Origin: Ruminococcus sp. UBA4275
GTDB taxonomy: Bacteria > Bacillota > Clostridia > Oscillospirales > Ruminococcaceae
Reading direction: 5' to 3'
Assembly: GCA_002395085.1 (NCBI GenBank)
Contig: DGVV01000126.1
Coordinates: 1-23,486 of the forward strand
DNA length: 23,486 nt
Shown: piece after piece, positions 13,740 to 21,746 of the stretch
How positions within the stretch are numbered: position 1 is the stretch's first letter
How the letters are laid out: every line of letters begins with the position of its first letter
The notes under the pieces: model-generated
What the model was told of the DNA's origin: nothing
What the model saw: the letters and a program-made list of their open reading frames with translations, nothing else
Databases searched by the model: none
Program-made: the position numbers and the translations under genes

Positions 13740-16487
13740 TTATGCCTTATTCATTCCGCAGCAGAACTTATACTTCTTGCCGCTGCCGCAGGGGCAGGGA
13801 TCGTTCGCGCGGACTTTTTTGCCTGCGGAAGCCTGCTTCGTGAAGCTGCCGTCACCTGCGCCGGCATTCGGCGCTTCAGGCTTGGCAACCTGTTCACGCT
13901 GCACTTCCTGATTCGGCTGAAGCTGAATGGTCAGCAGCAGACGCACCGTATCCTCGCGGATAGCATCGACCATTGCATCGAACATCTCGAAGCCTTCATA
14001 GCGATACTCAACAACCGGATTTTTCTGCGCATAGCCTCTCAGGCCCATTCCTTTCTTCAGCTCATCCATATCGTCGATATGCGCCATCCACTTGGTATCG
14101 ACCACCTTCAGCAGGACAACGCGCTCCAGTTCGCGGAGCTGTTCCTTGCCGACGGTGTTCTCACGCATATTGTAGACGGCAATTGTGCGGTCAATGAGCA
14201 TTTTCGCGATGTCATCGCGGGAAGTCGCATTGATTTTCTGGTCATCCCAGTCAAAGTCTTCCGGAACGGTAATCCAGTTCATGAAATACTCGCGCAGGCC
14301 GACCAGATTCCAGCTGCCCTTGTCGCCTTCATCCGGCAGATACTGCTGTACGGAGCTGCGAATCAGCTCGCGTATCATATCGAGGATGTAGGAATGCAGG
14401 TCCTTGCCGTCAAGCACCTCTGCACGCTGACCGTAGATGATCTCACGCTGGGTGTTCATAACGTCATCATAGTTGAGGACGTTCTTTCTGGTCTGGAAGT
14501 GCATACCTTCGACCTTTTTCTGGCAGGACTCGATGACTTTGGACATCATCTTGCTCTCGATCGGCGTATTCTCATCGACATTGAGCTTTGCCATCATATT
14601 TTCGAGACGGTCACCCGCGAAAATACGCATCAGATCATCCTCAACAGAGAGGAAGAAGCGGCTCTCGCCCTCATCGCCCTGACGGCCGGAACGACCACGA
14701 AGCTGGTTGTCAATACGGCGGGATTCGTGGCGCTCCGTACCGAGGATGTACAGACCGCCTGCCTTCTTGACGTCAACCGCCTTCTCCTTGACCTCTGCAT
14801 TGAATTTATCGTAGAGAGAACGGTACACTTCACGCGCTGCAAGGATTTCCTCATCGTCGGTATCAGCATAGCCGACAGCCTCCGTGATGATCTCCTCCGG
14901 GATTTCGCGCTTGCGCATCTCAGCCTTCGCGAGGAACTCAGCATTACCGCCGAGCATAATATCCGTACCACGGCCAGCCATGTTCGTTGCGATTGTGACA
15001 GCGCCGAGTTTGCCTGCCTGTGCAACAATTTCAGCTTCCTTTGCGTGATACTTCGCGTTCAGCACCTCATGCTTGATGCCGCGACGCTTGAGCATCTCCG
15101 AAAGCTTCTCGGATTTGTCAATAGAGACCGTACCGACCAGAACCGGCTGTCCCTTGTCGTGGCACTCCTTGATCTGCTCAATGATTGCAGCATACTTTGC
15201 CTTCTCCGTGCGGAAGATGAGATCCGGCTGGTCAATACGGATGACCGGACGGTTCGTCGGGATGGAGATGACGTCGAGCTTGTAGATCTCGCGGAACTCA
15301 TCTTCCTCGGTCATAGCAGTACCGGTCATGCCGGAGAGCTTCTTATAAAGACGGAAATAGTTCTGGAATGTGACAGTGGCAAGGGTCTTGGATTCGTGCT
15401 TGACCTTGACGCCTTCCTTTGCCTCAATCGCCTGATGCAGACCGTCGTTGTAGCGTCTGCCCATCATCATACGGCCGGTATTCTCGTCAACGATGATGAT
15501 TTCGTCATCCTTGATGACATAATCGGTATCAAGGTGCATAATGCCGTGTGCCTTGATCGCCTGATTGATATGGTGCATCAGCGTCATATTCTCCATATCC
15601 ATGAGGTTCTCGACATGGAAATACGCCTCTGCCTTCTTCACACCGCGCTGCGTGATCGTTGCAGTTTTTGCCTTCTCGTCAATGATGTAGTCCGCATCAG
15701 CATACATCTCATCCTGATCCTCCTTGTCGTCCGTTTCGACGACGGTCACAGGGGTCAGGGTACGGGCAAAGCGGTCAGCAGCTTCATACAGCTCAGTAGA
15801 CTTGTCACCTCTGCCGGAAATGATGAGCGGCGTTCTCGCTTCGTCGATGAGGATCGAGTCCACCTCGTCCACGATAGCGAAATTCGGCGCACGCTGCACG
15901 CGATCCTTCTTGTAGATGACCATATTGTCGCGGAGATAGTCAAAGCCCATCTCATTGTTCGTGCCGTAGGTAACATCACAGTTATAAGCCTCACGGCGCT
16001 GATCATTGTTGAGGTCATGAATGATACAGCCGACGGTCAGACCGAGGAAGCGAAGCACCTTGCCCATTTCGTCAGACTGTGTCTTTGCGAGGTAGTCATT
16101 GACCGTAACGACATGGACGCCGTCGCCGGTGAGGCCGTTGACATAGGATGCAACGCAGGCAACGAGCGTTTTACCTTCACCGGTTCTCATTTCTGCGATT
16201 CTGCCCTGATGCAGCACAATTGCACCGATGATCTGCACCGGGAACGGCTTTTTGCCCAGTACTCTGTCCGCAGCCTCGCGAACCGTAGCAAGTGCTTCCG
16301 GCATGATGTCATCGAGCGATTCGCCCTTTGCAAGACGCTCGCGGAATTCGACTGTCTTGTGCTTGAGGCTCGCATCGGAAAGACCTTTATATTCCTCATC
16401 AAGATCGAGAACCTTCTTTTTGATCGGTTCGATCTTGGCAAGTTCCTTCTCACTGTAGGAACCAAAAATCCTGTCAAAAAAACTCAT
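13740..16487 (-). CDS. secA: Preprotein translocase subunit SecA
   Basis: A 915-residue cytosolic/peripheral-membrane ATPase that drives proteins through SecYEG, and so exports the signal-peptide enzymes of this window. Seen: N-terminal SFFDRIFGSYSEKELAKIEP, Walker A MRTGEGKTLVA (about 100-110), the DEAD-like NFAIVDEVDSILIDEARTPL, preprotein cross-linking and helicase segments (YFRLYKKLSGMTGTAMTEE, TNMAGRGTDIMLGGN), LRGRSGRQGDEGESRFFLS, and the C-terminal zinc motif NDPCPCGSGKKYKFCCG. The start at 16487 is chosen because AAAGGCGG lies about 7 bases before this ATG and the protein then begins at the normal SecA position. It has its own promoter (16570-16598) and terminator. Confidence 0.98.
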   Translation of the reverse strand: MSFFDRIFGSYSEKELAKIEPIKKKVLDLDEEYKGLSDASLKHKTVEFRERLAKGESLDDIMPEALATVREAADRVLGKKPFPVQIIGAIVLHQGRIAEMRTGEGKTLVACVASYVNGLTGDGVHVVTVNDYLAKTQSDEMGKVLRFLGLTVGCIIHDLNNDQRREAYNCDVTYGTNNEMGFDYLRDNMVIYKKDRVQRAPNFAIVDEVDSILIDEARTPLIISGRGDKSTELYEAADRFARTLTPVTVVETDDKEDQDEMYADADYIIDEKAKTATITQRGVKKAEAYFHVENLMDMENMTLMHHINQAIKAHGIMHLDTDYVIKDDEIIIVDENTGRMMMGRRYNDGLHQAIEAKEGVKVKHESKTLATVTFQNYFRLYKKLSGMTGTAMTEEDEFREIYKLDVISIPTNRPVIRIDQPDLIFRTEKAKYAAIIEQIKECHDKGQPVLVGTVSIDKSEKLSEMLKRRGIKHEVLNAKYHAKEAEIVAQAGKLGAVTIATNMAGRGTDIMLGGNAEFLAKAEMRKREIPEEIITEAVGYADTDDEEILAAREVYRSLYDKFNAEVKEKAVDVKKAGGLYILGTERHESRRIDNQLRGRSGRQGDEGESRFFLSVEDDLMRIFAGDRLENMMAKLNVDENTPIESKMMSKVIESCQKKVEGMHFQTRKNVLNYDDVMNTQREIIYGQRAEVLDGKDLHSYILDMIRELIRSSVQQYLPDEGDKGSWNLVGLREYFMNWITVPEDFDWDDQKINATSRDDIAKMLIDRTIAVYNMRENTVGKEQLRELERVVLLKVVDTKWMAHIDDMDELKKGMGLRGYAQKNPVVEYRYEGFEMFDAMVDAIREDTVRLLLTIQLQPNQEVQREQVAKPEAPNAGAGDGSFTKQASAGKKVRANDPCPCGSGKKYKFCCGMNKA

Positions 16488-16569
16488 TGCATAACCGCCT
16501 TTATCAATTCTTTGCAGATTTACGGACAATCAGGCACAATTTGCCCTACCCGCAAATCCATACATATTC

Positions 16570-16598
16570 AGTTTACTATATCTTGCCGGTTTTGTCAA
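16570..16598 (-). promoter_or_regulatory. Sigma-A promoter of secA
   Basis: Minus-strand TTGACA (16598-16593), 17-base spacer, TAAACT (16575-16570). The predicted start near 16563 gives a leader of about 75 bases before the secA ATG; no SecM-like reading frame is seen in it. Confidence 0.75.
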
Positions 16599-16625
16599 TA
16601 CCTTGATACAAATTTCATCGAAATT

Positions 16626-17603
16626 TCAGGATCTTGTATCAGTTGCACTGTTCGGATCACCGTGCAGCCACTCCTGAATGATATATTTCGGACGGGCTTT
16701 CGTCTCCAGATAAATCTTTCCGATATACTCCCCGATCACACCGATTGCGAGAAGCTGCAATCCGCCGATCGCCCAGATCGAAAACACCGTTGATGTCCAG
16801 CCGGTCACGGTATGTCCGGTCAGATGCCGGATCAGCGAATAGATCAGGATGATAATGCTGACCGCAAAAATCGAGATGCCGAGCGCTGTGATCATCCGGA
16901 TCGGTTTCACAGAGAGCGAGGTAATGCCTTCCGCCGCAAACCCCAGCATCTTTTTCAGCGGATATTTCGATTCACCTGCAAAGCGTTCGCCGCGCTGATA
17001 ATAGACCTTCGTGCTGGGATACCCGATCATCGGCACGATGCCGCGCAGGAACAGGTTGCTCTCCTTAAATTCCGCAAGACCTTCCAGTGCGCGCCTGCTC
17101 ATGAGACGGTAGTCCGCATGGTCATACACCAGCTCCACGCCCATGAGCGACATCAGCTTGTAGAAGCCGTGCGCCGTACTGCGCTTAAATACTGTATCCG
17201 TTTCGCGGGCGCTCCGCACACCGTACACGATGTCATTCCCCGCATCCAGTGCTGCAATCATTTCGTCAACCGCATTGATGTCATCCTGCAAATCCGCGTC
17301 CAGAGATACAGCAGCATCACACAGCCCCCGCACCTGCATCAGCCCCGCATACAGTGCATTCTGATGCCCCTCGTTGCGCGAAAGACGGATGCCGTCGAAA
17401 TACTCCGGCTGCTCCGCATGATACTGTGCAATCAGCTCCCATGTCGTATCCTTTGAGCCGTCATCCACAAAGACAATGCGGCTCTCCGGCGAGAGCATTC
17501 CCCTCTGCTGAAGCGAGGCAACCTTATCCCGCAGCCGTGCAGAGGTCTCCGGCAAAACTTCTTCTTCGTTGTAGCACGGTACGACGAAAAATACTGTATC
17601 CAT
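16626..17603 (-). CDS. Family 2 glycosyltransferase (GtrB/DPM1-like polyprenyl-phosphate type)
   Basis: A 325-residue membrane-bound glycosyltransferase. The GT-A domain shows FFVVPCYNEEEVLPE at the start, VDDGSKDTTWELI (about 46-58), the metal-binding SLDADLQDD (about 100-108), HADYRLMSRRAL and GESKYPLKKMLGFA, all typical of enzymes that move a hexose from a nucleotide sugar to undecaprenyl or dolichyl phosphate. Two C-terminal membrane helices (about 240-300) place it at the inner membrane. AGGAG seven bases before ATG 17603 fixes the start; an in-frame extension upstream has no support. It is the last of four genes read from the promoter at 21659-21687, 13 bases after the MurD-like gene. 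Likely role is supply of a lipid-linked sugar for cell-surface glycan (family knowledge plus inference). Confidence 0.9.
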   Translation of the reverse strand: MDTVFFVVPCYNEEEVLPETSARLRDKVASLQQRGMLSPESRIVFVDDGSKDTTWELIAQYHAEQPEYFDGIRLSRNEGHQNALYAGLMQVRGLCDAAVSLDADLQDDINAVDEMIAALDAGNDIVYGVRSARETDTVFKRSTAHGFYKLMSLMGVELVYDHADYRLMSRRALEGLAEFKESNLFLRGIVPMIGYPSTKVYYQRGERFAGESKYPLKKMLGFAAEGITSLSVKPIRMITALGISIFAVSIIILIYSLIRHLTGHTVTGWTSTVFSIWAIGGLQLLAIGVIGEYIGKIYLETKARPKYIIQEWLHGDPNSATDTRS

Positions 17604-17616
17604 ACAAAAACTCCTG

Positions 17617-18951
17617 TTATGCCTGTGCGAGCGCCGCAAAATGCTCGCCGCGCTTTTCAAAGTTCTGGTAGACATTGTAGCTGGCAGCCGCAGGAGACAT
17701 CAGACAGATCTTCCCTTTTTCAGTGATCTGCTTTGCCAGCGCAACCGCCGCAGGCAGATCCTCCGCATACTGCATCCGCGCGGAGAGCGTCTCCGGAAAA
17801 GCCTTTGCCTCCTCCATGATGCGTCTGCCGGAATCAGACATCAGAATGATATGCGGCACAGGCGACTGCACAAGGTATTCAAGCAGCGGCGCATAATGGA
17901 TGCCTCTGTCCATGCCGCCGATGAGAACGGTATCGGTATCGGGCAGGCTGCTGAGTGCCTGAATACAGGTCTCGCAGGCAGTTGAGATCGAATCGTCGTA
18001 CCAGCGGATGCCGTGGAATGTGCCGATCGGAGAAAGCCGGTGCGGCAGCGGCTGGAAACTCGCAATGCCCCGGTAAATATCTGCATCCGCAATGCCGAGC
18101 CGTTTTGCCAGCGCATAGACAACCGCACAGTTATAGCGGTTGTGAACACCGGTCAGTGCCATATCTTCCGGCAGCTTCATGGTCTCACCGCGGTAATACA
18201 CCGTATCGCCGTGCAGCAGCGAGACATCCGCATCGGTGCTGTCCATCGCCAGCCGCAGAACATCCGCCATGCAGTCGCCCGGTACCGGCAGCTCCTGCTG
18301 TCCGCAGATGAGCGTATCGCCTGCAAGCTGATTGCGGTAGATATTCTCTTTGCAGAAGGCATAGTATTCAAACGTGCCGTAGTGGTCGAGATGCTCCTCG
18401 TAGAGATTGAGGAACACCGCAGTTTTCGGGGATACATGATTATATTCGAGCTGATGCACACCGATCTCCAGCACAATCACCGTCTCCGGTGTGATCTGAT
18501 CGTAGAGATCCGCCGTCGGGATGCCGATATTGCCGCCCAGCAGCGAGGGTACGCCCGCCGTTTGCAGCACATGGTACAGCAGCGAGGAAGTCGTGGACTT
18601 GCCTTTCGTTCCCGTGATGCCGATGCACTGATCCCGGTATGCCGTCAGGAAAAGCTCCGTCAGCGAAGTTACGCGGGCGCTGAGCTGCTCCGGACGGTAT
18701 TCCGGCTGAAGCACGATGCCCGGACTCTTGAACACGATGTCATACGCACGCATTGCCGCCTGATAATCCGCACCGCAATGCAGCACAGCACCTTCGGGTG
18801 CATCCGTGATTTCCTTCGCATCCGCGATGCCGATTGCCGCATAGCCGCCCGCCTGAATCAGTCTGCGGTACACAGAGCGTCCTTCTCTGCCGAATCCCAG
18901 CAGCAAAACACGTTTTCCTTCTGTCCATTCCCGTAATGTTTTCAGCAGCAT
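17617..18951 (-). CDS. murD: MurD-type ligase (UDP-MurNAc-L-Ala:D-Glu ligase family)
   Basis: A 444-residue cytosolic Mur ligase that adds D-glutamate to UDP-MurNAc-L-Ala in peptidoglycan synthesis, if it is the true MurD. Seen: N-terminal Rossmann start VLLLGFGREGRSVYRRL, ATP loop GITGTKGKSTTSSLL (about 111-125), GGNIGIP, the metal-ligand region LEIGVHQLEYNHVSP, LNLYEEHLDHYGT, GVHNRYNCAVVYALA, and PHRLSPIGTFHGIRWYDDSI. Length and order match MurD. The usual 'SS' of the ExSSxQL segment is Gly-Val here. GGAG seven bases before the ATG supports the start, which overlaps the end of the galactokinase-like gene by ten bases. Location outside a division/cell-wall cluster means a paralogue with another substrate cannot be excluded. 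Confidence 0.85.
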   Translation of the reverse strand: MLLKTLREWTEGKRVLLLGFGREGRSVYRRLIQAGGYAAIGIADAKEITDAPEGAVLHCGADYQAAMRAYDIVFKSPGIVLQPEYRPEQLSARVTSLTELFLTAYRDQCIGITGTKGKSTTSSLLYHVLQTAGVPSLLGGNIGIPTADLYDQITPETVIVLEIGVHQLEYNHVSPKTAVFLNLYEEHLDHYGTFEYYAFCKENIYRNQLAGDTLICGQQELPVPGDCMADVLRLAMDSTDADVSLLHGDTVYYRGETMKLPEDMALTGVHNRYNCAVVYALAKRLGIADADIYRGIASFQPLPHRLSPIGTFHGIRWYDDSISTACETCIQALSSLPDTDTVLIGGMDRGIHYAPLLEYLVQSPVPHIILMSDSGRRIMEEAKAFPETLSARMQYAEDLPAAVALAKQITEKGKICLMSPAAASYNVYQNFEKRGEHFAALAQA

Positions 18952-20267
18952 ATCTGATCTCCTTCCGTATCATCCCAGAGCGCGGACGCTCCGCAGGCAC
19001 GAATTTGCAGTACATGACAGCTTTCCGCACCAAGCATCATATTGATGTGGCTGCGGAATGCCTCTGCCATATCCAGCGGTACATACGCCTGTGCCGTACC
19101 GGCGAATCCACCGCCGTGTACGCGGTATGCGCCGCGCCCGCCGAGCAGTTTCGCGCAGACTGCAAGCGTTACGGCAACTGCCTGTTCCCGTATGCTGCCT
19201 GCGGGGTAAATATTTTGCAGCATCGCCGCCGAGGACTGCCCCGATTCCTGCACCATCCGCAGATAGTCCGCGAAATTCCCCGCTTCAAGCGCATCTGCCT
19301 GCCTGACAACCCGCGCATTGTCTCCGTAAAAATGGAAGGCACGCAGCACAGCACGGTCACCGCAGGTTTTCCGCAGTTCCGGCAGATGTGCCAGGAACTC
19401 CGCTTCCGGCATATCGCGCAGATATTCATATCCGAGTGCCTGTGCAACTGACCGCATCTCCGGCACAACCGCCGCGTATTCACCGGTCAGATCCGCATGA
19501 TCCGCACCGCTGTCGATGATACAGAGTGCATAGCCCTCCTTTGCCAGATTAAGCGGAACCTGCCGCCAGACCGGTTTTGCGGGATCCGCAAAGTCAATCG
19601 CGCAGACGCCGCCCAGCGCACAGGCCATCTGATCCATCAGGCCGCACGGCTTGCCGAAATATTCATTCTCCGCATACTGCGCGATCATTGCCAGCTCTGC
19701 CGGAGAGAATGCGCCGTCTGCATAGAAATCATTGCAGATTGTGCCGATCATGACCTCAAATGCCGCCGAGGAAGACATTCCGCTGCCTTTCAGCACGTTT
19801 GAAGTCGTATACGCGGCAAATCCCCCGACCGGTTTGCCGAGCGCCGCAAACCGCGCTGCAGTTCCGCGGATGAGTGCCGCCGAACTGCCGTAAGCAGATG
19901 GATCCGCTGCCAGATCATCCAGTGCAACCGCATCCTCCGGATAGCCTTCCGACTGTACACGGATGATCGGTTCGTCATCCGGTGCAGCCACCGCAATCAT
20001 ATCCAAACTGATACCGCCTGCCAGCACTCTGCCGTGCTGATGATCTGTATGATTGCCGCCGAGTTCCGTTCTGCCGGAGACCGAGAAGATACGCACGGGG
20101 CGGTCACCGTAGAGCGATACAAACTTCGCAGCCGCATCCGCAATGCGCTGCCGGTACGGTGCAAGTGCATCGCCCTGCACGCCGTAGAATGCTGCAAGCC
20201 TGCGGTCAAAACCGCCCGCCAGAACGCGCTTCTGTGCCTCTGCCGCCGATAAGAAACTACTGTTCAT
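18942..20267 (-). CDS. Galactokinase-family GHMP kinase
   Basis: A 441-residue cytosolic sugar kinase of the GHMP family. The N-terminal galactokinase signature is present in variant form (SVSGRTELGGNHTDHQHG, about 62-79) with the catalytic Arg66; the ATP loop is LKGSGMSSSAAFEVMIG (about 159-175) and Asp212 in KPCGLMDQMACALGG is the catalytic-base position. The third motif is RVHGGGFAGTAQAYVP near the end. The residue equivalent to the sugar-contacting Glu of 'GEHTDYN' is Asn (Asn72), so galactose may not be the substrate. The start (20267) has GGGGG about 7 bases before it and lies 14 bases after the esterase stop. No galactose-1-phosphate uridylyltransferase or epimerase is present in the window. 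Confidence 0.88.
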   Translation of the reverse strand: MNSSFLSAAEAQKRVLAGGFDRRLAAFYGVQGDALAPYRQRIADAAAKFVSLYGDRPVRIFSVSGRTELGGNHTDHQHGRVLAGGISLDMIAVAAPDDEPIIRVQSEGYPEDAVALDDLAADPSAYGSSAALIRGTAARFAALGKPVGGFAAYTTSNVLKGSGMSSSAAFEVMIGTICNDFYADGAFSPAELAMIAQYAENEYFGKPCGLMDQMACALGGVCAIDFADPAKPVWRQVPLNLAKEGYALCIIDSGADHADLTGEYAAVVPEMRSVAQALGYEYLRDMPEAEFLAHLPELRKTCGDRAVLRAFHFYGDNARVVRQADALEAGNFADYLRMVQESGQSSAAMLQNIYPAGSIREQAVAVTLAVCAKLLGGRGAYRVHGGGFAGTAQAYVPLDMAEAFRSHINMMLGAESCHVLQIRACGASALWDDTEGDQICC

Positions 20268-20281
20268 ATTCGTTCCCCCGT

Positions 20282-21604
20282 TCACTTCCAGCCAAGCCAC
20301 TGACGCACAAACGCCGTAAGCTGATCCGCAGCCTTCTGATGCGTAACCGCAGAGGGATGCCAGTCCACGCCGTAACCGTCTGCTTCCTGCTGCATCTCAA
20401 AGCGCATGGTATTGATGTTGTTATCGCCGGTCTCCTCGCTGTAATTCGTCACTGCATAATCAATTGCATCACAAAGCGTCTGCCCCATAATGCCAAGCGT
20501 GCAGAGAATCGGCGCATCGGGATTCTTCTCCCGTACTGTTTTCAGGAATTCGGTGTATGCCGCCGCAAATTCCTTCTGTAATTTCTGGTCGCTGCCGGTA
20601 TACGAAGCATCATTCGTGCCGAGATTGATGACAATGAGATCCGGCTGACGCGAAAAATCCCAGAGATCATCATGAATCTTGTGCTTTCCCTCAATCAATG
20701 CAGGAGAATGTCCAACCTGCCCGTAATATTTCGGAACGAGCTGGGATTTATTGAGCTTGCCCTGCGAGGTATACCCCGAAAGGATGCCGTGGCCGCTGTA
20801 GCTGACCATGCTGTAATCGGCATTCAGTGCCGCAGCCGCCAGATAGCCGTAAGCCTTCGTGACGTTCTCGTTCGCGGTCTTGAAAACATCCTTGCCGTAA
20901 ACGCCGTCCACACCGTAGCCGCAGGTGATCGAATCTCCGATAAACTCGATAAAGCGATCCTGATACCGCGCATTCGCCGCGATTATCTCCGTATTTTCCA
21001 TGCGTGCGGCAGCTTTCTTTGCGTACTCAATGCGGATGCCGGAAACACCCATTGCAGACTGTACAGACTCCGACAGCTTGATCAGCTTGACGGTGCAGCC
21101 GTCCGGTTTGATGTCAAAAGCAACATCCTTTGTCTCTTCCAGAAGCTGCGCATCCTCGATCAGTGTATCATCCACATACACCGCATAGCGCGCCGCAACT
21201 GCATCCCCGCCGGAATAAGCGGCATCCGCCGTCAGTGTCAGCGTACAGCGCTTGCCGGCAGCATAAAACTCCACGCCGGATCCTGAAAGTGAACACCAGA
21301 GCGTACCTGTATCCTCATGATACGCTGTTCTGCCGAGCTTTTTCGGCATGAAGGTCTCCACATACGTCACCTCATCTGCCATCGGATGCAGCGCAGCATC
21401 GAGTTTTGCGCGGTACAGATCGTTCTTCGAGACTGTGCCGTTCCCGTCCATATCCAGCCACTCCTTTTCGGGTCCCGATACCGCCGTGCCGTCCAGCACA
21501 GCCTGTATCCGCTGCGTCCGGCTGTTTTTCGCCAGTCCCAGTGCAGCCGCAGCGCCGCCAATCAGCAAAACAGCCGCGCCGCTGAGAATCAGACCTTTCT
21601 TCAT
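20282..21604 (-). CDS. CE2-like SGNH esterase with N-terminal half-dockerin
   Basis: A 440-residue exported or membrane-anchored esterase. After Met-Lys-Lys comes a hydrophobic segment (about 4-25), then a single dockerin/EF-hand repeat (about 30-70) with loop DMDGNGTVSKND (Asp51, Asp53, Asn55, Thr57, Asp62). A jelly-roll region (about 85-195) is followed by an SGNH hydrolase domain: FIGDSITCGYG with nucleophile Ser225, SGHGI, INLGTNDAS with Asn331, and VDWHPSAVTHQ with Asp414 and His416. The jelly-roll plus SGNH layout is that of carbohydrate esterase family 2, which removes acetyl groups from xylan or other glycans. GGAGGG about 7 bases before the ATG supports the start. First gene of the four-gene operon. 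The hydrophobic segment may be an uncleaved anchor, since no clear cleavage site is seen. Confidence 0.85.
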   Translation of the reverse strand: MKKGLILSGAAVLLIGGAAAALGLAKNSRTQRIQAVLDGTAVSGPEKEWLDMDGNGTVSKNDLYRAKLDAALHPMADEVTYVETFMPKKLGRTAYHEDTGTLWCSLSGSGVEFYAAGKRCTLTLTADAAYSGGDAVAARYAVYVDDTLIEDAQLLEETKDVAFDIKPDGCTVKLIKLSESVQSAMGVSGIRIEYAKKAAARMENTEIIAANARYQDRFIEFIGDSITCGYGVDGVYGKDVFKTANENVTKAYGYLAAAALNADYSMVSYSGHGILSGYTSQGKLNKSQLVPKYYGQVGHSPALIEGKHKIHDDLWDFSRQPDLIVINLGTNDASYTGSDQKLQKEFAAAYTEFLKTVREKNPDAPILCTLGIMGQTLCDAIDYAVTNYSEETGDNNINTMRFEMQQEADGYGVDWHPSAVTHQKAADQLTAFVRQWLGWK

Positions 21605-21658
21605 AACATACCCTCCGTTTCCGGATATTGTACCCCCGATAACCGGGCATACATTCTT

Positions 21659-21687
21659 ATTATAGCAAAAACGGTTGCAAATTGCAA
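21659..21687 (-). promoter_or_regulatory. Sigma-A promoter of the esterase-kinase-MurD-GT operon
   Basis: Minus-strand TTGCAA (21687-21682), 17-base spacer, TATAAT (21664-21659). Predicted start near 21652, leader about 48 bases with a small CCCG/CGGG hairpin. Confidence 0.8.
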
Positions 21688-21703
21688 CTGTTTATGGTAT
21701 AAT
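21675..21703 (+). promoter_or_regulatory. Sigma-A promoter of trmK-nif3, overlapping the divergent one
   Basis: Plus-strand TTGCAA (21675-21680), 17-base spacer, TATAAT (21698-21703). Each of the two promoters has its -35 box inside the spacer of the other, around a dyad at 21681. Confidence 0.8.
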
Positions 21704-21716
21704 TAAGGAAAAGAAC

Positions 21717-21731
21717 TCCGGCTCAGCCGGA
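21717..21731 (+). repeat. Small stem-loop next to the trmK ribosome binding site
   Basis: TCCGGC-TCA-GCCGGA is a 6-bp perfect stem in the 5' leader, ending at the first base of AAAGGAGG. It is near the predicted mRNA 5' end and could stabilise the message or tune ribosome access. Confidence 0.4.
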
Positions 21732-21746
21732 AAGGAGGCTTGCAGG

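Noticed and set aside
13719..16793. A 1024-codon open frame on the plus strand opposite secA
   Set aside because: It is the shadow of SecA: secA has complete motifs and a good start, whereas this frame has no known motif or ribosome binding site and arises from the codon bias of the real gene.
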